The notes beneath the pieces are model-generated. The model was not told the DNA's origin. It made no database searches and was given only the letters and a program-made list of their open reading frames with translations. DNA of 64,000 bases from SAR86 cluster bacterium. GTDB taxonomy: Bacteria > Pseudomonadota > Gammaproteobacteria > Pseudomonadales > Pseudohongiellaceae. Shown piece by piece: positions 27,134 through 36,675 of the stretch. Position numbers and translations under genes: made by a program. Position 1 is the first letter of the stretch. The number at the start of each line of letters is the position of its first letter. The stretch lies in contig NVVJ01000003.1 in assembly GCA_002402175.1 (NCBI GenBank), forward strand, positions 56,751 through 120,750, given 5' to 3'.

Positions 27134-28465
27134 CTAATCTGTTGCGGCAGCAAGGTCAGGAGGGTGGCGAGGTAATTTCACCGTTATATGTGTGCCTTCG
27201 CCAAATGTACTTTCAATAATCAGTATGCCGCCATGAGCCTGAGCTATAAGACGGCATAGATAGAGCCCAAGTCCAAAGCCTCCAGTATTTCTTTGTCGGG
27301 AACTATCAGCTCGATAAAAGGGTTCGCTTATTTGTGACAAATGCTCTTCGGCAATGCCTTCGCCCTGATCTGCTACTTCAATAATCACCTGATCATTTTC
27401 GAAACTGATCCTAACCCTAATTGGGTTTTCTTCGCCATGGCGTATTGCATTATTAAGCAGATTTGTAATTAACAACCTTACTCTAAGTTTATCAATTAAA
27501 AATTCTTCGTCAATCTCTGGCGTTTCAACTTCCAGGCCACCCTCGTAGTCACCAAACTGTTCAGATACGCCGGCGACAAATTCGGCAATCAGCGTTGGCT
27601 CAATAATCAAAACAGTATGCTCGTCGTTCAAACGTTCCGCTTCGATTAAGTCCGAAATTAGTAGCTCGATCTCTTTGAGGTCTTCCTTTAGCCGGTCTTT
27701 TTCATCGCTTTCCGGCATGAATTCAAGTCGAAGTTTTGCCTTGGTAAGCGGAGTGCGAAGTTCGTGACTAATTGCCAGTAGTAGTTGGCGTTTTGCCTCC
27801 AACATAGATTGCAGTGAATCGGCCATGTGATTAATGCTATCGGTTAGCTCGCCCAACTCATCCTGTCTATTGCTTTTTACTCGAAAGCTTAGGTCGCCCT
27901 GTCGAATACGTTCTGCGCCATTTTTTAGTAAACGTACCGGGTCTAATAGTTTAGAAACCATAAAGTAGTTAAGAAATAGCACGATTGCTGCAAGCGCAAC
28001 GCCAACGTACAAAACCAGGTAATTAAAGCTATTGTCGTTAATAGAGCGCTGATACAGATAGAAGTCATAGCCGCCCGTTTGCACCATAATGATATCTTCA
28101 TTATCTATTGTGCGAACTTCGGCGTTACCGGTTAGAGTTCGACTATAGGTCGAATCATTGACATTAAGGCGGTTCTCACTGTCGGAGCTCCAGCGCATTA
28201 TGGGATTGTGAATGTCGATGCTCCAATCCAGTTCGCTAGCAAGGCGCATAGCGTTGCTTAAGTTTGGCGGAGTGCCAATGTCCTGAATTATTGATTCGAT
28301 ATTGCGAGTAAAAAAATCAGGAATAGTATCGGTAACATTAACGTTCTGATTTACGCGCCGAAGTGAAACCGAGAGTATTATCGAAAACATGATCACGGTG
28401 ATTCCAAAAATAAGAAACAATCGAAAAAAAAGCGATCGTTTTACATTTTGAACCAGTGAGGTCAT
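27134..28465 (-). CDS. Two-component sensor histidine kinase
   Basis: A membrane-bound kinase of about 443 residues. There are two membrane helices (about 12-34 and 148-170) around a periplasmic sensor domain with no recognised fold. A HAMP domain (about 172-225, with VKSNRQDELGELTDSINHMA) follows, then HisKA with the phospho-acceptor in LAISHELRTPLTKAKL, and an HATPase domain with NLLNNAIRHGEENP, VADQGEGI and GGFGLGLYLC. The ATG at 28465 overlaps the TGA of the response regulator gene in an ATGA junction; an upstream in-frame start would overlap the regulator by 40 bases and is less likely. Signal unknown. Confidence 0.92.
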   Translation of the reverse strand: MTSLVQNVKRSLFFRLFLIFGITVIMFSIILSVSLRRVNQNVNVTDTIPDFFTRNIESIIQDIGTPPNLSNAMRLASELDWSIDIHNPIMRWSSDSENRLNVNDSTYSRTLTGNAEVRTIDNEDIIMVQTGGYDFYLYQRSINDNSFNYLVLYVGVALAAIVLFLNYFMVSKLLDPVRLLKNGAERIRQGDLSFRVKSNRQDELGELTDSINHMADSLQSMLEAKRQLLLAISHELRTPLTKAKLRLEFMPESDEKDRLKEDLKEIELLISDLIEAERLNDEHTVLIIEPTLIAEFVAGVSEQFGDYEGGLEVETPEIDEEFLIDKLRVRLLITNLLNNAIRHGEENPIRVRISFENDQVIIEVADQGEGIAEEHLSQISEPFYRADSSRQRNTGGFGLGLYLCRLIAQAHGGILIIESTFGEGTHITVKLPRHPPDLAAATD

Positions 28466-29160
28466 ATTTGCTCGCCGACAAAAGTATAGCCACGACCCCA
28501 AACAGTTTTAATAAACCTTGGGGTTTTAGATGTGTCATTTAACTTATGTCGTAAGCGGCTAACCAGGGTGTCTACAGCGCGAGAAAATAATTCGGCATCG
28601 ATACCGCGTAAGCGATTCATTAACTCATCGCGAGTAAACGTTTTATTGGGGAATTGCATGAACAAAATTAGTAACTCGTACTCCATTGTCGTCAGATCGA
28701 GAACGGCGCCATCCAGTTTGACTTCTCTGCGCGAAGGCTCGACTTCAAGACCATTAATTGCCTTTATGTCTCGCATGTTGTTGTCGTCACTACTGCGTCT
28801 TAAAATATTGTGAATTCGTGCAACCAACTCGCGAGGTTCAAATGGTTTTGGCAAATAGTCGTCGGCACCAAGTTCAAGACCAACAATACGATCTGTGACT
28901 TCGGCATGAGCTGTCAGCATCAAAATAGGCAACTGGCCATAAATTGATGATTTGGCGCGAATTTCCCGACAAATCTCGAAACCGTCTTTTTCCGGAAGCA
29001 TAACGTCCAGAATCAAAAGGTCTGGTTTAAGCTTTTTAAGTAGCTCAAACCCCTTGGTGGGAGTTAGTGCGATATGAGCTTTCATGTCATATCGTTCGAG
29101 ATACTGAGTGAGGAGTTCTCCCAGTTTTTCGTCGTCGTCGATGACCAAAATTTGTTTCAT
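28462..29160 (-). CDS. OmpR-family response regulator
   Basis: A 232-residue DNA-binding regulator. The receiver domain (about 1-120) has acidic pocket VIDDDEK, phospho-accepting Asp in LLILDVMLPEKDG, and Lys in ADDYLPKPFEP. The C-terminal winged helix (about 130-232) has LDLTTMEYELLILFM and the closing VWGRGYTF. Start at 29160 fits the family (MKQILVIDDDEK); an upstream start would add 17 residues of no family similarity. It is translated before its kinase with a 4-base overlap. Targets unknown; the adjacent ABC transporter is a candidate by proximity only. Confidence 0.93.
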   Translation of the reverse strand: MKQILVIDDDEKLGELLTQYLERYDMKAHIALTPTKGFELLKKLKPDLLILDVMLPEKDGFEICREIRAKSSIYGQLPILMLTAHAEVTDRIVGLELGADDYLPKPFEPRELVARIHNILRRSSDDNNMRDIKAINGLEVEPSRREVKLDGAVLDLTTMEYELLILFMQFPNKTFTRDELMNRLRGIDAELFSRAVDTLVSRLRHKLNDTSKTPRFIKTVWGRGYTFVGEQI

Positions 29161-29292
29161 TGTTAGTCCAGCTAATGCAGCGCCACAACGAATTATCGAG
29201 GCATTGTGCAATAGTACGAATTCGATCTGATGAAATCAATTATGGTGTATGATGTGCCGCTTTATGATTTCAACTATATAAGCTTTAAGCCA

Positions 29293-31200
29293 ATGATTTC
29301 ACTGAATAATATTATGTTAATGCGTGGTTCTCAAATATTACTGAGAGACGTGAGTCTGGTGATACATAAGGGGCAGCGCACAGGTATTATTGGCAGAAAT
29401 GGCTGTGGAAAGACCAGCCTGTTCAAAGTGCTAAGCGGGGAATTGTCCCTTGAAGAAGGAGAAATTGAGATTCCCAATGGGCTGAGAAGCTCATCCATGG
29501 CACAGGAAACCCCTGGCAGTAGTCGCTCCGCGCTTGATTTTGTCATAGATGCCCATAGCGAATATCGAGCGCTGGAAGCTCTCATGGCTCAGGCGGAGGA
29601 AAAAGGTGATGATCACCAGCTCGCGGATGTAATTGGTAAGCTGGAGGACATCCAGGGCTACAATATTAAACATCGAGCAGAGCAGCTTCTCTCCGGGCTG
29701 GGGTTTTCCGTGGAAGATTTTGACAGGCCAGTAAGTAGCTTTTCAGGAGGCTGGAGGGTAAGGCAAAATCTTGCAGCAGCCTTAATGTGTCCATCTGATT
29801 TATTATTACTCGATGAACCCACTAACCATCTCGACCTTGAAGCAACGGTCTGGCTGGAACAATGGTTGCAGCAATATCAGGGAACAATCCTGTTAATTTC
29901 TCATGATAGAACTTTTCTTGATTCAGTTATTGATAACGTAATAAGTTTTGAAAACAATTCGCTCGATACCTACAAAGGAAATTACAGTGCATTTGAAAAG
30001 CTGCGAGCGGAAAGAATGGGGCAGCAACAAGTCATGTACGAGAAGCAGCAGAAAAGACGTGCCGAGATTGAAGGCTTTGTGCGTAGATTCAGCGCCAAAG
30101 CAAGCAAGGCAAAACAGGCTCAAAGTCGCCTGAAGGAATTGAATCGTATGCAGGACATCGCGCCAGCGCATGTGAATTCTCCTTTCAAGTTTCAATTTCC
30201 AGAGCTTGATCAACTCCCATCCTATCTATTGCAAATGGAAGCCTTGAGCATTGGCTTTGATGCCCCATTAGTAGATGCAATAAACCTCAGTGTGCGTTCG
30301 GAATCTCGTTTTGGTTTGCTCGGTTTTAATGGCAGCGGCAAATCAACTTTGTTAAAAGTTCTTTCTGGGCAAATGTCTCAGCTAGGCGGAGAAGTTATAA
30401 CCGCCAGGAAACTTCGCATTGGTTACTTCGCTCAACATCAGGTTGATGAGTTGAACCAAAGTGATAGCCCAATGCGCTTGTTACAAAAAGATGAAAGAAA
30501 AGCCACTGATCAGGAAATCAGGGACTTTCTTGGTGGTTTTGATTTTCGCGGCTCAAGAATTGATGAAGAGATTGCAATTTTTTCCGGAGGAGAAAAAGCA
30601 CGATTGGCTCTAGCAAAAGTAGCCTGGCAAAAGCCGAACTTGTTATTACTCGACGAACCCACAAACCATCTTGACTTGGAGATGTGCCACGCCTTAACCG
30701 TGGCGTTGCAGCAGTACCAGGGGGCAATGATAGTGGTTTCCCATGATCGACATTTACTGGTCAACACTGTGGATGAGTTTTACTCGATACATAAGGGGAA
30801 ATTTGCTGAGTTCAAAGGCGATTTAAATGACTACGAGAAATGGCTAGGTCAGCAATCCAGTGCCGATGAGGGAGAATTCCCTGACATTGGAAATGACAAG
30901 AACACCGATTCTTTACAACCGAAACTGGATAAAAAAGAAAAAAGACAGCAGGCAGCAGCGCATAGAGAAAAGTTGGCTCCATTAAAAAAACAGGAGAGAG
31001 CGATTGAAAATGCTATTGATAAACTTAATATTGAACTTAAGAAAATTGAAGAATCGCTTCTAGACGAAGACTTATATACAGAAGCTCAAAAAAATGGCCT
31101 GCGTGAATTACTACAGCATCAGGGAAAACTAAAAACACAAATGCTGGAAAAAGAAGAAATGTGGCTGGAAATACAGGAAGAGATTACGGCTTATGAATGA
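29293..31200 (+). CDS. ABC-F family ATPase (YheS-like)
   Basis: A soluble twin-ATPase of about 635 residues, of the ribosome-associated ABC-F group. Walker A motifs are GRNGCGKTSL (near residue 34) and GFNGSGKSTL (near 345). Signatures are SSFSGGWRVR and IFSGGEKARLALAK, and Walker B motifs LLLLDEPTNHLDLE occur twice. The interdomain linker is charged and helical (about 235-290), and there is a C-terminal coiled coil (about 555-635). MISLNNIMLMRG matches the YheS N terminus, so the start at 29293 is preferred to an in-frame ATG at 29230. The last 10 bases overlap the convergent methyltransferase gene. Confidence 0.92.
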   Translation: MISLNNIMLMRGSQILLRDVSLVIHKGQRTGIIGRNGCGKTSLFKVLSGELSLEEGEIEIPNGLRSSSMAQETPGSSRSALDFVIDAHSEYRALEALMAQAEEKGDDHQLADVIGKLEDIQGYNIKHRAEQLLSGLGFSVEDFDRPVSSFSGGWRVRQNLAAALMCPSDLLLLDEPTNHLDLEATVWLEQWLQQYQGTILLISHDRTFLDSVIDNVISFENNSLDTYKGNYSAFEKLRAERMGQQQVMYEKQQKRRAEIEGFVRRFSAKASKAKQAQSRLKELNRMQDIAPAHVNSPFKFQFPELDQLPSYLLQMEALSIGFDAPLVDAINLSVRSESRFGLLGFNGSGKSTLLKVLSGQMSQLGGEVITARKLRIGYFAQHQVDELNQSDSPMRLLQKDERKATDQEIRDFLGGFDFRGSRIDEEIAIFSGGEKARLALAKVAWQKPNLLLLDEPTNHLDLEMCHALTVALQQYQGAMIVVSHDRHLLVNTVDEFYSIHKGKFAEFKGDLNDYEKWLGQQSSADEGEFPDIGNDKNTDSLQPKLDKKEKRQQAAAHREKLAPLKKQERAIENAIDKLNIELKKIEESLLDEDLYTEAQKNGLRELLQHQGKLKTQMLEKEEMWLEIQEEITAYE

Positions 31201-31973
31201 ATTGTGAGAAACACATAACCACGATCATAAAATTCCTGCTGCAGAAGCTCCCCGTACTTTCTTTTCCATTCGCCGCTGTCTAACTCATTTTTTAAGTGTG
31301 TTAGTTTTTGTTGCAGTACTTCTTTGTTAATTTTTGAAAAAGATGAAATGCCATTGCGGTATTTTTCCTGCAAGTACAGTTCAGGGCGTGCCCAGGCAGC
31401 GGCGGCAAAATGATCAATAAGGTCTTTTGGCAACGGGAACCGCTGGCAATCAAAACTACCCTTTAAATCTTGTTCCACAAAATCATTCAGCTCCTGCAAA
31501 CTCGCCGCCCAGTTTTTATCAATATCGATAAACTCCGGAAAATAATCGAATAGCCAAAAGTTACTTTTGTGGTGAATATCAAATGCAAAAGCTACCAGAG
31601 GCCCGCCACCGGTTACTCGTAATGCCTCTTTTATACCCTGCTGCCAGTCGTCCATATGATGTAGGCACAGCGTCATTACCGCGCCCTGAAACTGCTTGTC
31701 CGCAAACGGTAAATTTTCTGCACTGGCTTCTTGCCATGTTAGCCTTTGGTGAGCTTGAGCCTGCTCGCGCATAACCCAAGATGGCTCAACGGCCATGACA
31801 TTATGGCCACATTCAGCCAGAGCAAAGCTGTAATTCCCAGTACCTGCCCCAATGTCAATTAGAGAGGAATGGGGAGGAAGCCCCAATAGTTCAATTAATC
31901 GAGACGTAATGCGAGGGTCTGCCGCTCTTGTCGACGTATAAGTCTTACCAATTGTGTTGTATTTAGTGGGCAT
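31191..31973 (-). CDS. Class I SAM-dependent methyltransferase
   Basis: About 260 residues. The SAM-binding motif LIDIGAGTGNYSFALAE is near residue 32, followed by VMAVEPSWVM (acidic ribose-binding residue) and FQGAVMTLCLHHMDDW (motif IV region). The fold is the UbiE/Methyltransf_11 type; the substrate is unknown. The ATG at 31973 (MPTKYNTIGKTY) is chosen; a TTG at 31997 has GGAG almost touching it and is less likely. It is divergent from the HtrA-like gene. Confidence 0.85.
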   Translation of the reverse strand: MPTKYNTIGKTYTSTRAADPRITSRLIELLGLPPHSSLIDIGAGTGNYSFALAECGHNVMAVEPSWVMREQAQAHQRLTWQEASAENLPFADKQFQGAVMTLCLHHMDDWQQGIKEALRVTGGGPLVAFAFDIHHKSNFWLFDYFPEFIDIDKNWAASLQELNDFVEQDLKGSFDCQRFPLPKDLIDHFAAAAWARPELYLQEKYRNGISSFSKINKEVLQQKLTHLKNELDSGEWKRKYGELLQQEFYDRGYVFLTIHS

Positions 31974-32127
31974 TGAATTTATGTCTGAATATCTCAAGCT
32001 CCAGCACTTGAATCTTTGGGGATTGATATTATCTAATAGCTAGCACTGTGTACCGCAATCTAAGACAGCATAATGTTGCCAGATAGCGACTTTGTACTAC
32101 TTTTTACCACGAACAGGTTATTCCGCA

Positions 32128-33198
32128 ATGAAAACTTTACAATCTTTACTAATCGGCCTGATTGTCTTTTCGGCAAGCTCGTTAGGCAATGCTCAGTCGG
32201 TAGATTACAGCCAATTTAAAACTAATGATGAAGCGAACAATATTGAGGTATTCAAGCTAGCTAGTCCCTCAGTAGTGAATATCACAAATTCTCGGCTAGT
32301 GCGTTCTTACTACTCACTTAATCCACAAGAAGTTCCACAGGGCAGTGGTACGGGTTTTATCTGGAACAAAGAAGGTTATATCGTGACCAACTTTCATGTT
32401 GTTCAGGCGGCGGAGCGAGTCACGGTGACCATGCAGGATGGAACCACCTATGACGCCACCGCGGTAGGTGGCGATCCGGATAAGGACTTAGCCGTGCTTA
32501 GAATTGATGCGCCAGGGGTAGATCTGATTCCTGTGCAGCTAGGGGATTCTTCACTTTTAGAAGTAGGGCGCAAGGTTATTGCTATCGGTAATCCCTTTGG
32601 TCTGGATACGACCATGACTGTGGGTGTTGTTAGTGCCCTTGGCCGAGAAATAGATTCTGTTAGTCGCCGAAAAATTGGCGATGTTATTCAAACCGATGCG
32701 GCAATTAATCCTGGAAATTCTGGAGGACCGCTGCTGAATTCCCTGGGCCAGTTGATTGGAGTTAATACCGCGATTTATAGCCCTAGCGGTGCCAGCTCAG
32801 GAATAGGATTTGCTATTCCGGTTAACACGGTAAAAAGAGTAGTGCCCGAGCTTATCGCTTACGGCAGGGTGCAGACACCAGTGCTAGGCATAGTGCGAAT
32901 TCCTCAGCCGGATTATTATAGAAACCTGTGGGGTATTGAAGGTGTGATTGTGATGGATGTCGTCGAAGGTGGCGATGCCCAGCGCAAGGGAATGCGAGGT
33001 CTGTCTCGGAGTCAGCGCGGCAGAATTCAACTAGGCGACGTGATCGTCGAAATTGGTGGTGAGCCAGTTGCAACTGAAAACGACTATGCCGACATTGTTG
33101 AGAAGTATAAGCCTGGAGATATAGTTACAGTGAAAACCCGGCGCGGAAATCGCTTAGTGGAATACGATATTGAATTGCAGGCACCGACGCGTCGCTAG
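32128..33198 (+). CDS. DegS/HtrA-like periplasmic serine protease
   Basis: About 356 residues. A signal sequence occupies residues 1-22 (cleaved after SSLGNA), then a trypsin-like domain with His in VTNFHVVQAAE, Asp in DPDKDLAVLRID and Ser in NPGNSGGPLLNS. A single PDZ domain at about 255-355 contains VIVEIGGEPV. One PDZ domain and the size suggest DegS-type stress sensing more than DegP, but the cleavable-looking signal instead of a retained anchor leaves this open. Start at 32128 begins the signal peptide; an upstream in-frame start adds non-signal residues. A 9-bp repeat containing stop codons lies at its 3' end. Confidence 0.9.
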   Translation: MKTLQSLLIGLIVFSASSLGNAQSVDYSQFKTNDEANNIEVFKLASPSVVNITNSRLVRSYYSLNPQEVPQGSGTGFIWNKEGYIVTNFHVVQAAERVTVTMQDGTTYDATAVGGDPDKDLAVLRIDAPGVDLIPVQLGDSSLLEVGRKVIAIGNPFGLDTTMTVGVVSALGREIDSVSRRKIGDVIQTDAAINPGNSGGPLLNSLGQLIGVNTAIYSPSGASSGIGFAIPVNTVKRVVPELIAYGRVQTPVLGIVRIPQPDYYRNLWGIEGVIVMDVVEGGDAQRKGMRGLSRSQRGRIQLGDVIVEIGGEPVATENDYADIVEKYKPGDIVTVKTRRGNRLVEYDIELQAPTRR

Positions 33199-33213
33199 GG
33201 TATCTAGGGTATC
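33196..33213. repeat. 9-bp tandem duplication at the HtrA-like stop codon
   Basis: TAGGGTATC occurs at 33196-33204 and 33205-33213 and is followed by a third TAG. The first TAG is the stop of the protease gene, and the repeat keeps frame, so read-through would meet two more stops. The third CTAG also supplies the convergent argH stop. Confidence 0.85.
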
Positions 33214-34610
33214 TAGCGCGCGTTCAAAGTAGATTTTGCTGCCTTGGTTGCCTTGTGCACTTGTTCTGGTGCGGTACCGCCAATATGATTTCTGGCGTTG
33301 ATTGAACCTTCCAGAGTTAAAACCTGGAAGACATCATCTTCAATCAAATCGGAGAATGATTTCAATTCATCAAGAGTCAGTTCAGACAAATCTCTTTTCT
33401 GTTCAATGCCGAATGCTACAGATTTTCCTACTACCTCGTGGGCATCTCTGAAGGCCATGCCTTTTTTAACAAGATAGTCTGCCAAATCCGTAGCAGTTGA
33501 ATAGCCCTTCTTTGCCGCCAGGTACATAACATCTTTGTTGCAGCTAACGGCTGGCATCATTTCGCTGTAGGCATACAGACAATCCTTGACGGTATCCAGC
33601 AAATCGAAAACAGGTTCTTTGTCTTCCTGATTGTCTTTGTTATAGGCCAATGGCTGAGATTTCATTAATGTTAACAGTGCTGTCAGGTGCCCATATACTC
33701 TGCCTGTTTTTCCGCGTACCAGTTCGGGGACGTCCGGGTTTTTCTTTTGCGGCATTATTGACGAACCAGTACAAAACCTGTCAGGAAGATCGATAAAAGC
33801 AAATTGAGCCGATGTCCACAAAACCAGCTCTTCTGAAAAACGAGAAAGGTGCATCATTAATATACTGGCAAAAGCAGCCAGCTCGATAGTGAAGTCTCTA
33901 TCACTCACTGAGTCCAGTGAATTTTTGCTGGCAGCATCAAACCCCAAAAGTTGCGCTGTATACTCGCGATCGATTGGATAAGTGGTGCCAGCTAATGCTG
34001 CCGCGCCTAAAGGAGACTGGTTCACTCGTTTGCGGCAATCCAGTAAGCGGGCATAGTCGCGTTCCAACATTTCATTCCAGGCCAACATATGATGACCAAA
34101 GCTAATGGGTTGAGCTGTTTGCAAATGCGTGAAGCCCGGCATAATTGTATCTGCCTCGGCTTCTGCAAGATTTACCAGGGCCAGTTGCAGCTTTGAAATC
34201 AGAACTGCGACCTGATCAATTTCATCTCGCACATAAAGCCTGAGGTCAGTAGCAACCTGATCATTTCTCGAGCGTCCGGTATGTAGCTTCTTACCCACGT
34301 CACCGATGCGGCTGGTTAACGCAGCCTCTATGTTCATGTGCACGTCTTCTAAGGCAACAGACCAGGTGAACGTGTCCGCTTTAATCTCGGCTCTGATTGA
34401 TTCCAGGCCATCGTGAATTTGCTGCTGTTCGTCATCACTAAGAATACCGACTTTATGTAACATCTTAGAGTGGGCGATGGAGCCATCTATATCGTGCTGA
34501 TACAGGCGGCGGTCAAACTCTATCGAGGCAGTGAATCGCTCTACAAAGGCATCCGTGGCTTCGGTAAATCGGCCACCCCAAAGTTTGTTTTGATCTTTAT
34601 TGTCGCTCAT
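33213..34610 (-). CDS. argH: Argininosuccinate lyase
   Basis: Cleaves argininosuccinate to arginine and fumarate, last step of arginine synthesis. The superfamily signature [11 protein letters not shown] (catalytic Ser loop) is near residue 280. [17 protein letters not shown] near 110 and [11 protein letters not shown] near 160 complete the tetrameric active site. Length 465 is standard. It is divergent from hemC across a 247-base gap, the arrangement in Pseudomonas. With argA and argE at the window start it covers three steps of the pathway. Confidence 0.97.
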   Translation of the reverse strand: MSDNKDQNKLWGGRFTEATDAFVERFTASIEFDRRLYQHDIDGSIAHSKMLHKVGILSDDEQQQIHDGLESIRAEIKADTFTWSVALEDVHMNIEAALTSRIGDVGKKLHTGRSRNDQVATDLRLYVRDEIDQVAVLISKLQLALVNLAEAEADTIMPGFTHLQTAQPISFGHHMLAWNEMLERDYARLLDCRKRVNQSPLGAAALAGTTYPIDREYTAQLLGFDAASKNSLDSVSDRDFTIELAAFASILMMHLSRFSEELVLWTSAQFAFIDLPDRFCTGSSIMPQKKNPDVPELVRGKTGRVYGHLTALLTLMKSQPLAYNKDNQEDKEPVFDLLDTVKDCLYAYSEMMPAVSCNKDVMYLAAKKGYSTATDLADYLVKKGMAFRDAHEVVGKSVAFGIEQKRDLSELTLDELKSFSDLIEDDVFQVLTLEGSINARNHIGGTAPEQVHKATKAAKSTLNAR

Positions 34611-34857
34611 AAGTCAGTTACGCAACGCGTGTTTGTGTTGGAGTCAGTTAGGTGTAGAAGCACCATCATTCCTGGTAGCACTTTTTGTCAGGGGCGCGAG
34701 TATAACAGGATAGATAACGCTTAATAAGCTTGGTAAACAGGCATGGCGCTATTGAAGTGCCAGATAACACGCTTATACAGGCGCGAGTTCGGACAAAACT
34801 CGGCAATTGACGTAAAATGTGCAGTAACTTTGAAATTTGAACATCGTTAGAGAGCCT
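34611..34857. promoter_or_regulatory. Divergent argH / hemC regulatory region
   Basis: The 247-base gap between divergent genes must contain both promoters. AGTCAGTTA occurs twice (near 34614 and 34644). No clear ArgR box or other operator was recognised. The remainder shows no gene. Confidence 0.35.
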
Positions 34858-35805
34858 ATGTCAGAACAATCCTCGGTAAAAACCTTAAGAATCGCTACTC
34901 GCAAAAGCCCACTCGCGTTGTGGCAGGCGAATTATGTGAAAGACGCGTTACAGAAGGCACATAGTGGCCTTTGTGTAGAGCTGGTGGCGATGAGTACACG
35001 GGGTGACAAAATTCTGGACACACCATTGGCCAAAATAGGCGGCAAGGGCTTGTTCGTTAAAGAGCTAGAACACGCGATGCTAGAAGACCGAGCAGACATA
35101 GCGGTACATTCAATGAAAGATGTGCCAATGGAATTTCCAGACCAGCTGGGCCTGGCGGTTATCTGTGAGCGGGAAGACCCCGCTGATGCCTTTGTATCCA
35201 ATCAATTCTCTAGCTTTAAAGATTTGCCGCTCAATGCAAAAGTGGGTACATCCAGCTTTAGACGGCAGTGTCAGTTGCGGGAGCTAAGACCAGATCTGGT
35301 AATCGCTGATTTGCGCGGCAATGTAGGTACTCGATTGGGCAAGCTCGATGCCGGAGAATATGACGCCATTATTCTGGCAGCGGCCGGATTGAAGCGGTTA
35401 GAGCTTGGTGATCGAATCAGACAGCGGCTAGCGTTTAGTGAATGTTTGCCCGCTGGAGGTCAGGGGGCGGTTGGTATTGAATGCCGAACTCAGGATATTG
35501 AAACAATAAAACTGATTGATTGCCTGCATCACAATGACACCGCGATAAGGGTTGTGGCTGAGCGAGCCGTTAACGCGCGCTTACAGGGTGGTTGTCAGGT
35601 GCCCATTGCAAGTTTTGCCGAGCTGGATGGTGAAGTTCTGCATTTACGTGCGCTGGTGGGTAATCTCGAAGGAAGCAGAATTATTCGTAGCGAGATTCAA
35701 GGCGACAAACACCAAGCGGAGCATCTTGGATTAACAGTAGCTGAAGATCTATTGTCTCAAGGTGCGGAAGAAATTCTTGAGGCACTTAGAGACACGATTC
35801 AGTAG
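34858..35805 (+). CDS. hemC: Porphobilinogen deaminase (hydroxymethylbilane synthase)
   Basis: Polymerises four porphobilinogens into hydroxymethylbilane on a dipyrromethane cofactor. [14 protein letters not shown] opens the protein. [11 protein letters not shown] and [11 protein letters not shown] are active-site stretches, and the cofactor Cys is in [12 protein letters not shown] near residue 245. The ATG at 34858 gives 315 residues, normal for HemC, with AGAGAG just upstream; a TTG at 34837 would add seven residues. It heads the hemC-hemD-hemX-hemY operon. Confidence 0.96.
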   Translation: MSEQSSVKTLRIATRKSPLALWQANYVKDALQKAHSGLCVELVAMSTRGDKILDTPLAKIGGKGLFVKELEHAMLEDRADIAVHSMKDVPMEFPDQLGLAVICEREDPADAFVSNQFSSFKDLPLNAKVGTSSFRRQCQLRELRPDLVIADLRGNVGTRLGKLDAGEYDAIILAAAGLKRLELGDRIRQRLAFSECLPAGGQGAVGIECRTQDIETIKLIDCLHHNDTAIRVVAERAVNARLQGGCQVPIASFAELDGEVLHLRALVGNLEGSRIIRSEIQGDKHQAEHLGLTVAEDLLSQGAEEILEALRDTIQ

Positions 35806-35808
35806 CCC

Positions 35809-35844
35809 CAGCAATAATCTCAACAACAGTCTCAACTAATAGCA
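35809..35844. repeat. Degenerate 12-bp tandem repeat after the hemC stop
   Basis: Three 12-base units (35809-35820, 35821-35832, 35833-35844). The first two match at about nine positions and the third is weaker. It starts 3 bases after the hemC TAG. Confidence 0.5.
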
Positions 35845-35862
35845 TCAGGCAAAGGTAATTTA

Positions 35863-36648
35863 ATGATTGCGGATTCACTCGCTGATGTTCATGTATTGAT
35901 TACACGACCTGCTAAGCAACAGGAATCCTTGCGGGCAGCAATTGAAGCAGCTGGAGGCAAAGTTCTGAGCTTGCCACTTATCGATATTCAACCGCTGCAG
36001 CTCAAAGATGAAATTCAGGCAGTTCGCGATAAAGTACAAAGCCTCGATAGTTATCAAATTCTTATTTTTGTCAGTAGCAACGCAGCAAGGTTTGGCGCGG
36101 AATTGATTGCCAGTTACTGGCCGCAGTTCCCGCTTGAGTTGAGCGTGGTTGCTACTGGGCCTTCTACTGCTTCGAGCTTACATGAGCTGCTGGACTGTGA
36201 CGTTATATTGCCAAGCTGTGGAATGACCAGCGAGGATGTACTTGAATTACCATTGCTGAATGACGTAAAGGATAAAAAGATTGGCATTGTGCGCGGCAAT
36301 GGTGGGCGGGAATTAATGGCAGAGACTTTGCTTGGCCGAGGTGCTCAGGTGGATTATCTAGAAGCCTATACTCGAGTGGCAATCGACTACGATACAAAGC
36401 AGTTCAATCAACAGCTTGAAACACATAGAGTCAATGTTTTAACGGTAACCAGCAGTGAATCATTGAATAGACTACAACTCATGTTGGCCGATAACAAAGA
36501 GGAAATGAGTCTGTTACCATTGTTGGTGCCTTCAGAACGTGTGGCTCAACAAGCCAGGGCCGCAGGCTTTTCCGAAGTGGTTAATGCCAATGGTGCTGAT
36601 ACGGTAAGTTTTCTGGCGGCGCTGGAATTAATAGCTAGTAGCAAATAA
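35863..36648 (+). CDS. hemD: Uroporphyrinogen-III synthase
   Basis: Closes and inverts ring D of hydroxymethylbilane to give uroporphyrinogen III, the common precursor of heme and siroheme. The 261-residue protein shows the weakly conserved HemD pattern: VLITRPAKQQESLRAAIEAAG at the start, FVSSNAARFG near residue 67, IGIVRGNGGRELMAETL near 140, YTRVA near 165 and TSSESLNRL near 195. Position directly after hemC and before hemX confirms the call. Confidence 0.93.
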   Translation: MIADSLADVHVLITRPAKQQESLRAAIEAAGGKVLSLPLIDIQPLQLKDEIQAVRDKVQSLDSYQILIFVSSNAARFGAELIASYWPQFPLELSVVATGPSTASSLHELLDCDVILPSCGMTSEDVLELPLLNDVKDKKIGIVRGNGGRELMAETLLGRGAQVDYLEAYTRVAIDYDTKQFNQQLETHRVNVLTVTSSESLNRLQLMLADNKEEMSLLPLLVPSERVAQQARAAGFSEVVNANGADTVSFLAALELIASSK

Positions 36649-36675
36649 ATTTAAGGAAAAGTTAAAAGGTAAACT